DNA of 64,000 bases from Liolophura sinensis (lineage: Eukaryota; Mollusca; Polyplacophora; Chitonida; Chitonidae), in contig NC_088307.1 in the NCBI RefSeq assembly GCF_032854445.1, forward strand, positions 19,172,017 through 19,236,016, read 5' to 3'. This document shows positions 36,376 to 48,614 of the stretch, piece after piece. The notes under the pieces are model-generated. The model made no database searches, was not told the DNA's origin, and saw only the letters and a program-made list of their open reading frames with translations. A program made the translations under genes and the position numbers. Within the stretch, counting starts at the first letter, position 1; each line of letters opens with the position of its first letter.

Positions 36376-36574
36376 CAATGCGGTCGCTGTGAGTTCAAGT
36401 CCAGCTCATGCTGGCTTCCTCTCTGGCCGTGCGGTCTGTCAGCAACCTGCGGATGGTTGTGGGTTTCCCCCGGGCTCTGCCTGGTTTCCACCCACTATAA
36501 TGCTGGGCACCGTTGTGTAAGTGAAATATTCTTGAGTACGGCGTACTATCAGTCAAATAAATAAATAAATAAAT
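36376..36574 (+). mobile_element. SINE family 1, 5'-truncated
   Basis: Begins CAATGCGGTCGCTGTGAGTT and runs through the body (small deletion in the CCGTACGTGGGAAGG part) to the tail and (AAAT)n. Target duplication ATTGTTTAAAATT / ATTGTTTACAATT, 13 bp with one change, at 36363-36375 and 36575-36587. Confidence 0.92.
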
Positions 36575-39492
36575 ATTGTTTACAATTACATCTCTTAATA
36601 TCTTCCATAAATTCTTAGAGTTCTGCTGTATACAGACTACCAAAACTGTGGTTGTTGCAACAACTGGTTTAGCCTAAAAATAATTGTCTTTTAATATTTT
36701 AAAAATGAATCAAATCTGGTGCCAAAGGGAAAGGCTATTTATGTTAGACAACTGTATATTTGTTGCTGTGTAAAGTTAGATGTTAAAAATAAGGTGTGTT
36801 ATACTTCATTTATTGGATTGGTATTCTGTGACAGTCTCGAGATTGTTGCATTTTTTTATGACTTGAGGTTTAATTTGAGGCAGGCAGATAAAAAAAAAAA
36901 TTATCAGCCCTATCAGGGTGTCCAATAGGCTGATTGCATCCACTCATTTGACCAAGCATCTGTGTTTGCTTTCAGGAAATATTTTGTTTTGTAAGTGTAA
37001 AAGATAATTCTTATTATGTTATGTAAATGTTATGAACTTTGTCAGGTACATGTAGCTAGCAAGGTACTGTTGTTCTTTTAGTCTTTTGGGCAACAGACAA
37101 CCAGTAAATAACTAAAACTAAATAAATAGCTTTACTGTTAAAATAACAGTAACCCTGATCAGTGTCATAGAGGTGAAATATTCTTGTTTGACCAAAAATA
37201 CCAATCAAATCAAATACTGGTCCCGCAGTCTTAGACTTACGTCAAAATTTCATTCATTAATCTTTGTATGTTCCTTTGGGTTATTTCAGGTGAAATTTGT
37301 TTTACAGTAACTTAACCCAAAATTTACATTGTCAAGCAATATTCTGACACTGTTACCTACGAAATAACAATTTTTAAAGTTTCGACTTAAAGTCTAAGAT
37401 CTTTTCGTGATCGTGGGGCTGTACTTGATGTAAAATCTCAATTATGACTCTGGCCATTGCCTGATGCTGAGAGTTCTATTGATTTTAGAAAGATGATATC
37501 CTGCAGGAAGTTCGACTCCAAAAGTAGTGTGTTACGACCTTTTATTTCTCTCCAGGAGCATATGTTTTTCTCTCTTATGGATGTTTACGACAAGTATAGT
37601 GTACGGACAAAAAGCTTACGTAATGGCGAAAGCAGAATTACACTGTCTGGGTGGGTGTTCCATGGCATTTTTTCCCCGCAGTAATCCATCAAATCTTGCA
37701 ACTAAGCTGTTGGCATGTATAGTTCTGTGTAAACAACATCAAGTTTTGCGAATGGATGGTGGTGCCCGACCTTATGTATATTTTTTTCTGACGTGAGTTG
37801 TAGATACATCTGTATGTTTTTCAGGAGATAACAGCTACTGTTCCCATTTTGAACAGTCTTGAAAGAAAAAATGAACCATTTGTTCTGTATAAACTGTGTT
37901 GTTAATGTTTAGGAATAAAATGTTTAATATACTTTAAATAAAAGTGCATAGTGTACACTAAATAAAAGTGTATAGAACTTAGGCATAAATTTATGAGAAA
38001 TGAGTTATTATACAGAAGTAGAAGTGTACTGGGTCTAGTTTGATATGATTAACAGGTGTGATTGACTAAATTCTTGTCTCCAAATAATCAGTTTCCTTTT
38101 TCCACCTTAAAAGCTGTATTCTTCCGTTATTTTGTAATAAACGTTCGAAGATATGACACTTTATGACTAACAAATACAATATGAAAGCTGTTCATAACCT
38201 ACGTCTAAATGTTTTTGGCTGAAAAATGTCAGTCAGAATTGACCAAACCTCTCAAATCTCTCAAAAAGCCCTGTGTTTAGTCCCTGTTAGACTTTCTGCC
38301 ACTTCAATCAGCTGTATTGCAGTCCTGTCCCAGCAACACTAACTTTAGAAGAAAGGAAGTGAAAGTCAAACTCATCAAATACTGTGAGTGAAAGATGCTC
38401 ATGTTTTAGTATTGTCCAGGGCTGTATTTGAGGCTGTAGAGCTGTGTATAACATCCACTAGGACTAGAGTTAGCAGAGTGGTGCTGACTGATCAGGGGAT
38501 AAGTGTAGAAACACACCTTGGTTATCCATTAACACTACAGGGAGAAAGCTAGATCCAGGCTCTGTGTTCAAGCCCTTCTGGGAAGAGAATACTATGCCCT
38601 GGATATAGTCTTGGACTGCCTTTTTCCCCCTCTACAAAGTGTATAAGGTTGAAATTTCTTAAGATTTGGTGTAATTAGTAATTATGCAACCAAATGACTA
38701 TACAGTTTTCTTTGGGCTATGTGGGTCTACTTCAAGACCTAGAATTGTGATTTTATCAGCTTGGAGAGCTTTAAATTCCGCCTAACTGTTGTCAAAATAT
38801 CCAAGACTGTCAAGGACACATGGGAAAATGGAGAAGACTTGAATTACAGAAAGCCTCCTTAAGTCAGATGACTGACAGGGAATATTTGACAGCTGCAACA
38901 ACAACACATGTTCACCTTTGACTTGCCTAAATATGGTGATAGCCATGTGAGATGGTCGGTCACTTATTCCTGATAGCCACATGAGATGGTCGGTCACTTA
39001 TTCCTCGGAATTAAGGAATAAACCTACATGCTTAGGTAGCGCATTTACAAAGTAACCTGTCTAGAGTTCTCACTTTTGATACATTTTCTGCCCAAAAGAC
39101 AGATGTCTTTTCTCACTGTGAATTTAGTAAATTGAAAACAGTTTAGTGTTGTCTGAAAGATGAATTGTAGACTTTTGTTTCTCAGAATTTTATAAAATTT
39201 GAAAAGCATCAACTTCTGTATGAAGGCAAATGGTTTAATGTGGTTAAGACTTTATGGATGGACATTGGGCAATTTTTGTAACATTGTTAGGTCATACATA
39301 AGGTTACTGCATGCAGGCTTTGGGGAAATTGCCTATAACAGCGCAACATAATGCATCTCTCTACAAGGTACATGTAGTTGTCCAATTGTAGTGCTTTCCC
39401 CTGGCATTTACTAAAGCTCTATCACCCTTTGGCCTACCATATGTGAAATACTCCAGGCTGCTGCATAGTGTAGTATATTAAACCAAGACGCT

Positions 39493-39605
39493 GGCCGTAC
39501 GTGGGAAGGTGCGTCAGCAGTCTGCGAATGGTTGTGATTTTCTTCCGGGCACTGCCCAGTTTGCTGCCACCATACTGCTGGACATCGCCATATTAGTGAA
39601 ATATT
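39493..39605 (+). mobile_element. SINE family 1, diverged internal fragment
   Basis: GGCCGTACGTGGGAAGGTGC, CTGCGAATGGTTGTG and ATTAGTGAAATATTAATA. The tail is truncated and no target duplication is visible; an old copy. Confidence 0.75.
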
Positions 39606-39679
39606 AATATATTTAAGGGCATCATATGGAGGTATGAAACCTCCTGTGTAAGTACATGTAACAAACACCCTGAAAGACC

Positions 39680-39880
39680 TTTACTACCCGAATTCCTCAA
39701 CCTTCTGCATATGAAGGTCAACTTTCAGTGCAATATTTGTTTATGATGATTTTACATTGGTTGGATTGGCCACTTTCTGGGCTTTAAATAAAGTGTAATT
39801 TTTTCAGTCTACATAGAAAAAGGCCTTCAGGTAATGCTGGAGTAAACACCTTGAAAAGGTTGAAGATACAATATATTGGG
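39680..39880. mobile_element. Partial relative of the 14766 inverted-repeat element
   Basis: Shares ACTTTCAGTGCAAT, TTGGTTGGATTGGCCA, GGGCTT, AATTT..TCAG and CACCTTG..AAGGTTGAAGA with 15225-15379 in the same order. The left terminus is poorly conserved. Confidence 0.55.
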
Positions 39881-40859
39881 CAATACAGTAGAAGTACATG
39901 TGTCTATATAAGGCACATTGACAATCTACGGGGCTTCAAAAACTTCTGGTTTTTTCACTGAAGACTTGTAGGTTGGAGAATAACAAGGGGTGTAATGGGG
40001 ACCTGACAGCAGAACCTTGACGTCATATTACTGACAGTACAACATTACAACAGAAACTGATACATTGTAACGATTGTTATGCTACAATCTGTTCTTGACG
40101 TAAGAATGGCTCGAGGTTCTGCTTCACACTAGCACCACCTAACGAGGTTACAAAATATGCCGCCTCCCCACTGACAGGTACTTGGCATGACTGTGGTTTC
40201 TTCTTGGCTCTTTCAGGGTTTTTGCACTTTTAAACCAGACCATAAGAATATATGAGAGCCAGTGAAATATTCTTGAACACAAGAAGTACAGGTAAAAACA
40301 AAACAACGAAGTGATGAAATAAATGAATATAATGCATGTATGATAATCTTCAGTTTAATTTGCTTATTTGTTCATTTTACCACTACATTACTAAACACTG
40401 CAGACACACCACCAGGAAACAGTGTTGTCTTGCTGCTTTTGGTGGCAACCTGACATGATTTATGGCCTTTAGACATTATTATAAAATTATCCTTCTGAAA
40501 AAAAAACAGCTCACCACCATTTGTGTTTGATGTTGATATTATATGCTGGACGTCATACTTGGTAAGGCTGGACATCATACTTAGTAAAGCCCTACCTTCA
40601 GGTCTACAGGTATCCTTGATAATTACAGGTGTATCCCTCTGTAATAGACCTGTTTTGAACGTATCTCCAGTGAAGATCTGAGGGTAGCACTGCCTCACTG
40701 TCAGAGATGGAGGGTGGGGATTGGATGGTATGGCTTTTCGGGGAAGATTCATTATTTCTGCTAAATGGATATGTGGATAGGTGGCCTGATGCTTTAGTTT
40801 GATTCTTGATAGCTATACATTATATGGGCATGTATCATACTATCTTACGTGTAAAACAC

Positions 40860-40945
40860 ACTGTGGTGGTCAACATACTTGATCTTCCGTCCTCTTATTA
40901 AGCGGAAGACACAAGTTCAATCCTGAGTCAGGACATGCCATTTTA
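40860..40945 (+). mobile_element. tRNA-like SINE head, decayed
   Basis: GGTGGTCAACATACTTGATC followed 30 bp later by AAGTTCAATCCTGAGTCAGG resembles A- and B-box spacing. It does not fold into a believable tRNA (mismatched stems by eye) and lacks a recognisable body, so it is taken as SINE debris. Confidence 0.35.
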
Positions 40946-41312
40946 TTAGTCAGATATTTACAGTGTTATTTGTGGTCTAGTGGTAAGTTGTACATGCAAA
41001 ACAGATCAATCACATTCTACAAAATGTACTGTTGTGAACCTTGTGCGTGTGACGAAGACTCAAATTCAAACAGGTTTTAGTATAAGAATATAATGTGCAC
41101 AATTAAAAGGCTATCATTAGACATATTACGGTAATCAGAACAGCTGTTAAATGGGGTCATGTTAGGCCAAGGCAGACCATGTGGTGCCTTTTCCTTCTCT
41201 TCCTACCCTGATGACAGCCATTTGTTCTGCCAAAATATGGACAGGCTAAAACTGCCAGGCTTTCGTAAACAAACTCCATTCAGACAGGAACAAAATGGCC
41301 TGTAGATTCTTT

Positions 41313-41315
41313 TAA

Positions 41316-41365
<50 letters not shown>

Positions 41366-41388
41366 GTATGTGTGTGTGTGTGTGTATG
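41313..41388. repeat. (CA)n(TA)n(GT)n dinucleotide palindrome
   Basis: A CA run, a TA run of about 40 bp and a GT run form an almost perfect inverted repeat of about 75 bp, able to extrude as a cruciform and prone to length change. Confidence 0.93.
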
Positions 41389-41499
41389 CCTTAAAATGAG
41401 TTTCCGGATGCAGCGATTCAGTATATTAAGATGTGTTTGTGAGTCAGCCGCTGTAGGAACATTAACTATTATCATGTGCATGAATTCTTAAATATAGGG

Positions 41500-41880
41500 A
41501 AAACATTATCTTGAAATCAGTTTTACGTGAATTTTTAAATGCAGAGAAAACAGTGGCGTGAAATCATTATACACGAACTCTTAAATGCAGAGAAAACAGC
41601 ATGAAATTATTTCATATGAATTCTTAAATGTTGAGAAAACAGTAGCGTGAAATCATTATACACGAACTTTTAATTGCAGAGAAAACAGTAGCGTGAAATC
41701 ATTTCACGTGAATTCTTAAATGCAGAGAAATCATTGCGAAATCATTTTACATGAATTCTTAAATGCTGAGAAAATGAGAAAACATTGTTGCGATTTTATG
41801 TGAATTAGAAAACATTATCGTGAAATCATTGTACAATTCATTGTACATGAATTCTTAAATGCACAGGAAACATTATCATG
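41500..41880. repeat. Degenerate tandem array, ~45-bp unit, about 8 copies
   Basis: Units share GTGAATTCTTAAATGCAGAG and AAAACAGTAGCGTGAAATCA with frequent indels; high divergence between units. Confidence 0.85.
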
Positions 41881-42375
41881 AAATTATGTCATGCACTTGG
41901 TTAAGGAGAAGAGAAAAACTTAAGAAATGTCATGTGCGCTAAAACTATTAAGGCTATTTTAATAGCATGGTTGTAACTGCGAATGTTGTTCTTGAATACA
42001 TGTAATTCTGTTTGGTTTTTTTTTATTTTAAATGTTAAAGAAAAGTGATAAAATGTTCGGATCTTTTCACAGGCTTGTATGATGCAGCACTCTCACCTAA
42101 CTTCCTAAACTCTTTCCCTTTTTCCATTTAATTAGCAAAAGTTGAAAAAAAAATTTTCAAACAATCTGTTAAGCAAACCTGCCTGATATTTTGCAACTCA
42201 GAATTCAGTACATTTGACACTCCAATGAGAATTAATATTTTACAGAATCAAGGTTTTGACATAATAATGAAGAAAGAAAGGCATCTTTACATAGATTTAA
42301 CAGATTTATGCTAGATTCTGATCCACATGCTAGGTACTATCCAGGAATGATCTGTGTTCATTTATATGTACCTAT

Positions 42376-42595
42376 TTCCCACCAGTGTGCTTGCTATGAG
42401 TTCAAGTCCATCTCATGCTGACTGCCTCTCCAGGCAGAAGGTCTGTGGAAGGCCTGACAGCAACAACGGATGCATGGTCATGGATTTCCCTCGGACTCTG
42501 CCTGGTTCACTCCCCCCTTAGTGCTGGCTGCCGTCGTAAAAGTGAAATATTCTTGACTATGACGTAAAACACCAGTGAAATAAATAAGTAAATAC
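42376..42595 (+). mobile_element. SINE family 1, 5'-truncated and diverged
   Basis: GAGTTCAAGTCCATCTCATG, body with several substitutions, AAAGTGAAATATTCTTGACT and (AAAT)n. Likely target duplication ATGTACCTAT / ATGCACCTAT at 42366-42375 and 42596-42605. Confidence 0.85.
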
Positions 42596-42630
42596 ATGCA
42601 CCTATCTACATGTTCCATTGTTGCTCCAGC

Positions 42631-43220
42631 TTAAAGGAGAAGAAAACATAAAAATGATGCCAAAATCAGATGAAAGAGCGTCAAAACTTATTTGCAAATT
42701 TGATCTTTAATATTTTTTTGGATTTTTTTTTTCGAGAGAAAAGGGCATTTGAAAATATTTTGTGTGGCGGGTATTTGCGACCAAATTTTGGTATTTATTG
42801 TTGTTGCATAATAATGTTCTAAATAAGGATGTGATGCTTGTCTAATAAATTTATTTGAATGTAAATTTGTTGTTTATATCAAAACATATGCATTTGACCT
42901 AAATTATGATAATACTTATGAACATTTTGAAAATATAAATATGATCCAAACTGAGGTTTAATACATTTGTTATCTGAAAAGAACAATTTCTAGTGCAAAA
43001 ATATTTATTAAACTGTGTTACATCCTCATTTATGACATTATTAAACAAAGACTATAAATACCGAAAGGTGTTCCCAAATACCCACCATACAAAAATTATT
43101 TTCAAGTATCTCTTCTCCTTAAAGAAAAATTGGAAAAAATATTGAAGACCACATTTAGGAATAACTTTTCGCACTGTTTATCTGAACTTTATGTCATTTT
43201 TATGTTTTCTCCACTTTTAA
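42631..43220. mobile_element. MITE-like element (long-TIR family) in HS2ST intron
   Basis: Left TTAAAGGAGAAGAAAACATA, AAAATGATGCC...AGATGAAAGAGCG...AAACTTATT. The right end read backwards is TTAAAAGTGGAGAAAACATA, AAAATGACAT...AGATAAACAGTGCG...AAGTTATT. The inverted repeats are about 65 bp and the element is AT-rich, ~590 bp, with no coding frame. Confidence 0.72.
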
Positions 43221-44204
43221 CACCATACTGAAGAATTTCATCATGTTCTTTTACTTCATTTATCATTGAACTACTTCTTCATTATTTAGTTTTGACTACA
43301 AAGTATGAACATGCTTTGACATGATTTCTCTTAAGCAATAATCTGGAGACAATAGGGTAATCTGTTTAAGTAGGCTGAAGCACAGGGCATGTTCTCTGAC
43401 TTGTAAAAGTTACTGCTGGGGTTAGACAAGGTTGCCTGCTTAGACCCCTCTGATAACAGTGTCTGTAAGAAGCCTGCTTAAGAGGCTCATAAACTAGTCT
43501 GTCTAGAACAGCATGGGGGAAATGGATAGATAGTGTAAGGGACCAGTCTCTGAAAGATGGAAATATGTTTATATCATCTCCATTGTTTTCAGGACATTTG
43601 CTCTGAGGGGAGAAAAGAAATATTCCAGAGGTACATGCAGTGAACTAGACTTATAAATTAACCCCCCAAAAGTGCTTTTTTTGAGGCAGAGAAGTAAACA
43701 TCATAAAATATTACCTCTAGTACTGGAACATACACTTTTCTCCAGTAGTTTGTCTTCCAAAGTGAGTAACTTAGTTCTGAGCAAAAGTTATGGTCAAAAG
43801 CAGTGCTCGAATGTCACATTTTGTTAGTGGCAGTATGTAGTTGAAAATTGGATTTTTTCAATCTGGTAATAAAGCTTGCTTGAAAACATTTGTGAACTAT
43901 TTTTTTCACGACGGCCCCTATCAATCGATTTACCTGGAACATTAGAGAGCTCCAGCCCATAATGCAGTGGCACCCTAGCTGCTTCCATTATTTTCCAAGA
44001 CCTGTAATTTGATTTAGTTTTATAGCCTAGTTGTATGGATTTGTTGTGACTGTGAATGTCATACTTGTTTTAAGGAAGAATAGTTTCAATAATACAGGTG
44101 TAATTTTTTTTCCATTTAAAACCTGATTTCTAATGGGGCTATTTGTCATATTGACTTGTCAGATTTGTCAAGTAGAATGGAAAATGGGATACGTATATTT
44201 CATA

Positions 44205-44456
44205 GGGGCCTCCGTGGCTCAGTTGGTTAGCACACTAGTGCAGCGTAATGACCCTAGAGCGCCTCACCAATGCAGTCGCTGTGAGTTTGTCTAGCTCATG
44301 CAGGCTTCCTCTCCTTGGGAAGGTCCGGTAGGAACTTGCGGATGGTCGTGGGTTTCCTCCGGGCTCTGCCCAGTTTCCTCCCACGATAGTGCTGGCCACT
44401 GTCAAGTGAAATATTCTTGAGTGTGGAGTAAAGTACCAGTCAAATAAATAAATAAA
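44205..44456 (+). mobile_element. SINE family 1, full length, moderately diverged
   Basis: GGGGCCTCCGTGGCTCAGTT head to (AAAT)n tail, with small internal deletions. Target duplication TATATTTCATA at 44194-44204 and 44457-44467 (perfect, 11 bp). Confidence 0.93.
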
Positions 44457-45589
44457 TATATTTCATAATGAGCAGCATTCCATGTGATTTGTCAAATACT
44501 ATAATCTCCTATTATTTATTTATTGTTTTTATTCGAGTAGTCAAATTCGACCAATCGACAATTACAATATTGAACGTGGCATTAAGGCATAACATTATAG
44601 TTATAACTGACAGACATAACTCTCAGTTATAGCTATATTGTGTTTCCTTAAAGACGGGCTTGAATAGTAACCTCTTTAAGAGGAAATAAAGATCACAGGA
44701 CATCACATGGACTAGTCATGTGTTTCAGAAAGGTGTATTCAATAATGTTTGTAGAGCTTATAACTTCGAACTATAACAAATAACTCTATAAGCTGCTCTT
44801 GTTGGTGGGTCTAATGTTGGTTGTAGTCTTAGGGACGGCCAATGACCAAAGCAACACACAGAACACATGGTATAGAGACCTTTACTGACAGGTTATTTTG
44901 GACATATTTCCCTCATGAATATGTATGAAGTAATTAGGAATATATTAAGAGAATTTCTGAACAGTCAGTTGCACTGACATCCTATCTTTTCACATGGTCC
45001 ATTCACTTAATTAGGGTCCGCAGTGTAAGGCGACATGAAACCCTATTCAAGATGTCACAGCTATTGCTGTCTGACCTTGTTTGTTAAAAAATTTCTCATT
45101 AGCATGTGTAGAACATAAAAATATTTGTGCATATGGTTATGTCAGTTGCCTTGCTGACAACTTTAAAGGTAAATTTTTTACTGAGTAGCTTTAATCAGGT
45201 CTTAAGATACATTGTACAAATGTACATGTGCAATGTAATTCACTCAACTGCTCAGGTCAAGTCTGTGCAGTTGGTTTGTCTTCATTCAGGATAGATGTAG
45301 TAAAGAAGATGTGCAGTGTTTCACAGCTGACCATTGGCTTTGTCTGCCCCTGGGTCAAGTACCTGGGCTTTAATCCGGGCTAGTCCTGTCTGACCCTCCA
45401 CTGACAGGGTCAAGTTGGCCCTGGCTGAGGGGTGCCCCCTGTCACTTGTTGGCCAAGATGGATGTGGTAACTGCAGTAGAGAGCATTTCTTTTCCTGAAG
45501 GAGAGTTTTTGTTCTGACTCTAGCCTGTTAAGTATTTTGATTTTTTGGTAAACAGTCTCAAACATTTACCATTTTTAACCCGCCTGCAC

Positions 45590-45637
45590 TCAAGAATATT
45601 TCACTTATGCGACGGCAGGCAGCGTTATTGGTTGGAT
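45590..45637 (-). mobile_element. SINE family 1, inverted tail fragment
   Basis: CTCAAGAATATTTCACTTAT and GCGACGGCAGGCAGCGTTAT are the reverse complement of the SINE 3' region. Confidence 0.6.
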
Positions 45638-46009
45638 GAAACTACATGTAGTGTCTATTAGAATCAGTGTTAAAGTTTATGTAGGGATATATCTCAAATA
45701 GCACTTCATGTATTGAGATGAAGTTTTGTATACATGTAAAACACAATGGACGATGTTTCATCGCTGATTCACTGTGTGCATATTAATTATTGTAATTACA
45801 AAATTCACGACTTAGTCTCTTGTGTAATCAATTATAAAGCATAAATGAAAAAAATGAGGGGGAAGGTGGTAGTGAGGATCTTTAAAATTTAAAGAGGCTA
45901 TATCAGAGGTGTTTGGCAAGATTATTTGCCAACAATACAGTTAGCTCAAATTATTGACTTTAGACGACTTTAAAAATATCTGACTTTTACGTGTACTATC
46001 TATTTAAAT

Positions 46010-46180
46010 CATTGTAAAGTTTGAAAAATTTGTAATGTGACCAGCTTAATAAATTTAAAGAACTTTATAACCGATCTTGAACTGTAACACATGCATAAAT
46101 GAGGCTATGAGGTAATTGTTTGGGCTATTCTAAAATAATAGCAAAGAGTTTAATTGGAACTGCTTTGATCGATTTTAGCC
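46010..46180 (+). repeat. Dispersed repeat, copy B (partner at 9555-9720)
   Basis: See 9555-9720: same order of blocks, about 75% identical by eye, with indels. It overlaps the start of the 123-codon frame 46120-46491, which is therefore not called as a gene. Confidence 0.6.
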
Positions 46181-47289
46181 TCTGGTATTGCCTCTTTGAA
46201 AGGCCGAATCTAGATACAAGGAGAACAAATTGTGGAGTAGGTTTTTATCCTTATTTAAGCCCTAGCAACAGCAGAGTTTGGCCCTGTAAGAGGGTCAAGT
46301 GTTCCCTGGCTGGTTTTGGCATCAGTTGTGGCTGGCCCCCAGACTGTGGTAGTCCTTGTGTTCCAGCAGGCTCTGGCTTGCTGACAGCCAAGCCCTTAGT
46401 GCCTTACCTTCCCCTAGTCCATCTGGCACCTCTTCAAAGAGGAGAAAGTTTATATCTGGACAGCAACATGTGTAGATTGATTGCCAACTGATCTCAGATC
46501 AGATAGGCCATGTGTGATAAGGGACTGATGGGAAGCCTTATCGCCTGAACAGGAAGGACAGGGGTTTATAGAGTAGCCTCCCTTGAATTGATGAATGTGC
46601 CACTTGTGGCGACACATAAATATGGGAGGGTTTGTGGTGTATAAAACACCTATGAGATTAATAAATAAATGAAGTATACAAAAATACATTATTAAAGTAC
46701 CATTTTCACTTCCATTTAACTTTGTTATCAGTTTATATATTTCTATAAAATTGACTAGCTACATGTAAGAAACGGATGTAGTATTAGAAAGGAGGTACTT
46801 GTCAAAATTTTTTCTTGCACAATAAAATATGTTTAAAATAGTAAACTGTATGAAGAATAATAGTATCTCATGGGCTAGGGCCCAGATTTATCAGTTGCAA
46901 GTTGTCTGAGGATTAAGTCAGATTTAGTCTTAACTTGAAAACTGTTTACAGTTCTACAGTTGTGACTCACCTTACAAATTTTTTTTTAATACTAATGGTT
47001 AGGACTTCATGATAAAAATGAAAATTAGCCTTTTAAGTTCAAATTTAAGTTCAGGAATAATGCCACAAATTAACACTAAGTCTGACTTAAGTCTGAGACA
47101 GTTTTGTGATCTCAGGGCCTGGTTTTAGGGTGTAGGCTGGATTAAGGCCTTTAACCATAGTGGTCAGGAGTGAGGAATGCGCAATTTAACAATTAGTGAC
47201 AAAGGTATCGTATGTTAACAAATATTACATGTAAGTTGATTATTTATGTTACTTAATTTCTGAATTTATGTTTTTATGTTTCCTGGCAG

Positions 47290-47387
47290 ACATTTGACGA
47301 ATGTGTGATGAAACAAGGACCAGACTGTGATCCTAACAACCTGTGGATGCAGATACCATTCTTCTGTGGACACTCTGCACAGTGCTG
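47290..47387 (+). CDS. HS2ST1: Heparan sulfate 2-O-sulfotransferase, disulfide-loop exon
   Basis: 98-bp exon (32 codons + 2 bases, TFDECVMKQGPDC ... WMQIPFFCGHSAQC). Acceptor TCCTGGCAG and donor GTCAGT. It aligns with human 197 onward and keeps all four cysteines equivalent to C201, C209, C222 and C228, which form two disulfides in the family. QIPFFCGH is a family signature. It starts in phase 0, as the previous exon requires, and ends two bases into a Trp codon completed at 48457. Confidence 0.96.
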
Positions 47388-48456
47388 GTCAGTTCTCCTT
47401 ACCTTCACTCTCTACTCTCTTTCTATGAGTATTATATAAGATGTGCCTTCATTTTGTACTCTCTGTCGCTCTCTCTTTAATAATTGTTTAAAATGTACAT
47501 TCCTTCCCTACTCTCCCTCTCTCTCCCTCTCTCTCTCTCTCTCTCTTTCTCATTCTCTCTCTCTCTCTGATCATTGAATAAAATGTACCTTCATTTTGAA
47601 CTCTCTTTCTCTGATCATTGTGTAAAATGTACCTTCATTTCGAACTCACTTTCTCTGATCATTGTATAAAATGTACCTTCATTTGAACTATCTCTCTCTC
47701 TGAACATTTATAAAATGTACCTTCATTTTGAACTCATTCTTTCATCAATATAAATGTACCTTCATATTGTGCTTTCTTTGATTTGAATGATTGCAAGATT
47801 TTATTTTCTATAATTAGTGTAAATTTTATTGATTTCTTTGACTGGTGAATAAATAATGAGTGATGAGTATGGGTGTATTTTCATTATTTTCCCTTTCCAA
47901 GATCTGTATTTACATATCTTCATTTTGTGTTCTTTCTGTGACTGGCATATGCATGTATCTACCTTTTTACATTGCTCTGTCTTTGGTTGCTTGATTGTAT
48001 AAACAATATTTTCTCAATCTGTGTCATTTTTAGACCAGCTATGTAACCTTCCACTACCATATGTTGTGTCACTGCAGTCGCAAAGCCACACTTGGGCATG
48101 GAATAATTTTGAAATTAGTTGTAAAACTATAGCGATTGTGTCCTTTGGTCTGTGTTGTACATGTAAAGAAGCCTCACATGCCTGCAGTAAAGGTAGCATT
48201 GTGACCTCACAAGGTCAATGGTGGCTCAATCGTAGTGGAGTAGATTTGCTGATGTTTGTTCACCAAGTGCTAGCGTTTTTCTTCCATTTTCGACATTTCA
48301 AATGATTGGAATCGATTCAGGGAACATAAATGCGTCTAGATGCAGTTTGGCAGTTCCAGCGCTGGGGTTCTGCTTTAAGTTAATGCCCCTTAGGCTGTAT
48401 TGCAGCCTTTGTTGTGGCTGAACTGTAATTTCTGTGTTAAACTTTGTGATTTCCAG
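47388..48456 (+). other. HS2ST intron with CT-rich and ~50-bp tandem repeats
   Basis: GTCAGT donor, GATTTCCAG acceptor. 47395-47770 holds about six degenerate ~50-bp units (TGATCATTGTATAAAATGTA, CCTTCATTTTGAACT) and a (CT)n run at 47508-47572. The remainder has no recognised feature. Confidence 0.85.
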
Positions 48457-48614
48457 GGAGCCTGGTAACCGATGGGCATTGGAGCAGGCCAAGTACAACC
48501 TGGTACAGAACTACCTAGTGGTGGGCATAACAGAGGAGCTGGGCGACTTTGTGGCCATACTAGAGGCGACGTTACCCCGATTCTTTAGGGGAGCTGTCGA
48601 TCTGTATAACAAAG
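48457..48614 (+). CDS. HS2ST1: Heparan sulfate 2-O-sulfotransferase, central C-terminal domain exon
   Basis: 158-bp exon (1 base + 52 codons + 1 base): W-EPGNRWALEQAKYNL, VVGITEELGDFVAILEATL, PRFFRGAVDLYNK. It aligns almost without gaps with human HS2ST1 around RWAMEQAKYNL and LVGVTEELEDF, a segment conserved through the uronyl/heparan 2-O-sulfotransferases. Acceptor TTTCCAG, donor AAAG|GTGGGG; the split Gly codon is finished by the next exon. GC content is higher than the surrounding intron, as expected for coding sequence. Confidence 0.96.

Larger units (their letters stand above)
34810..47289 (+). other. HS2ST intron, 12.5 kb
   Basis: GTGAGT donor and TTTCCTGGCAG acceptor. It holds SINE copies (36376, 39493, 42376, 44205), an inverted-repeat element (42631), a ~45-bp tandem array (41500), a dinucleotide palindrome (41313) and the dispersed repeat copy B (46010). 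No nested gene was recognised. The 126-codon minus frame at 40752-40372 is the longest unexplained frame in it. Confidence 0.85.

Noticed and set aside
46120-46491. 123-codon + strand frame in the large HS2ST intron
   Set aside because: Overlaps a dispersed repeat (copy B) and shows no family resemblance.
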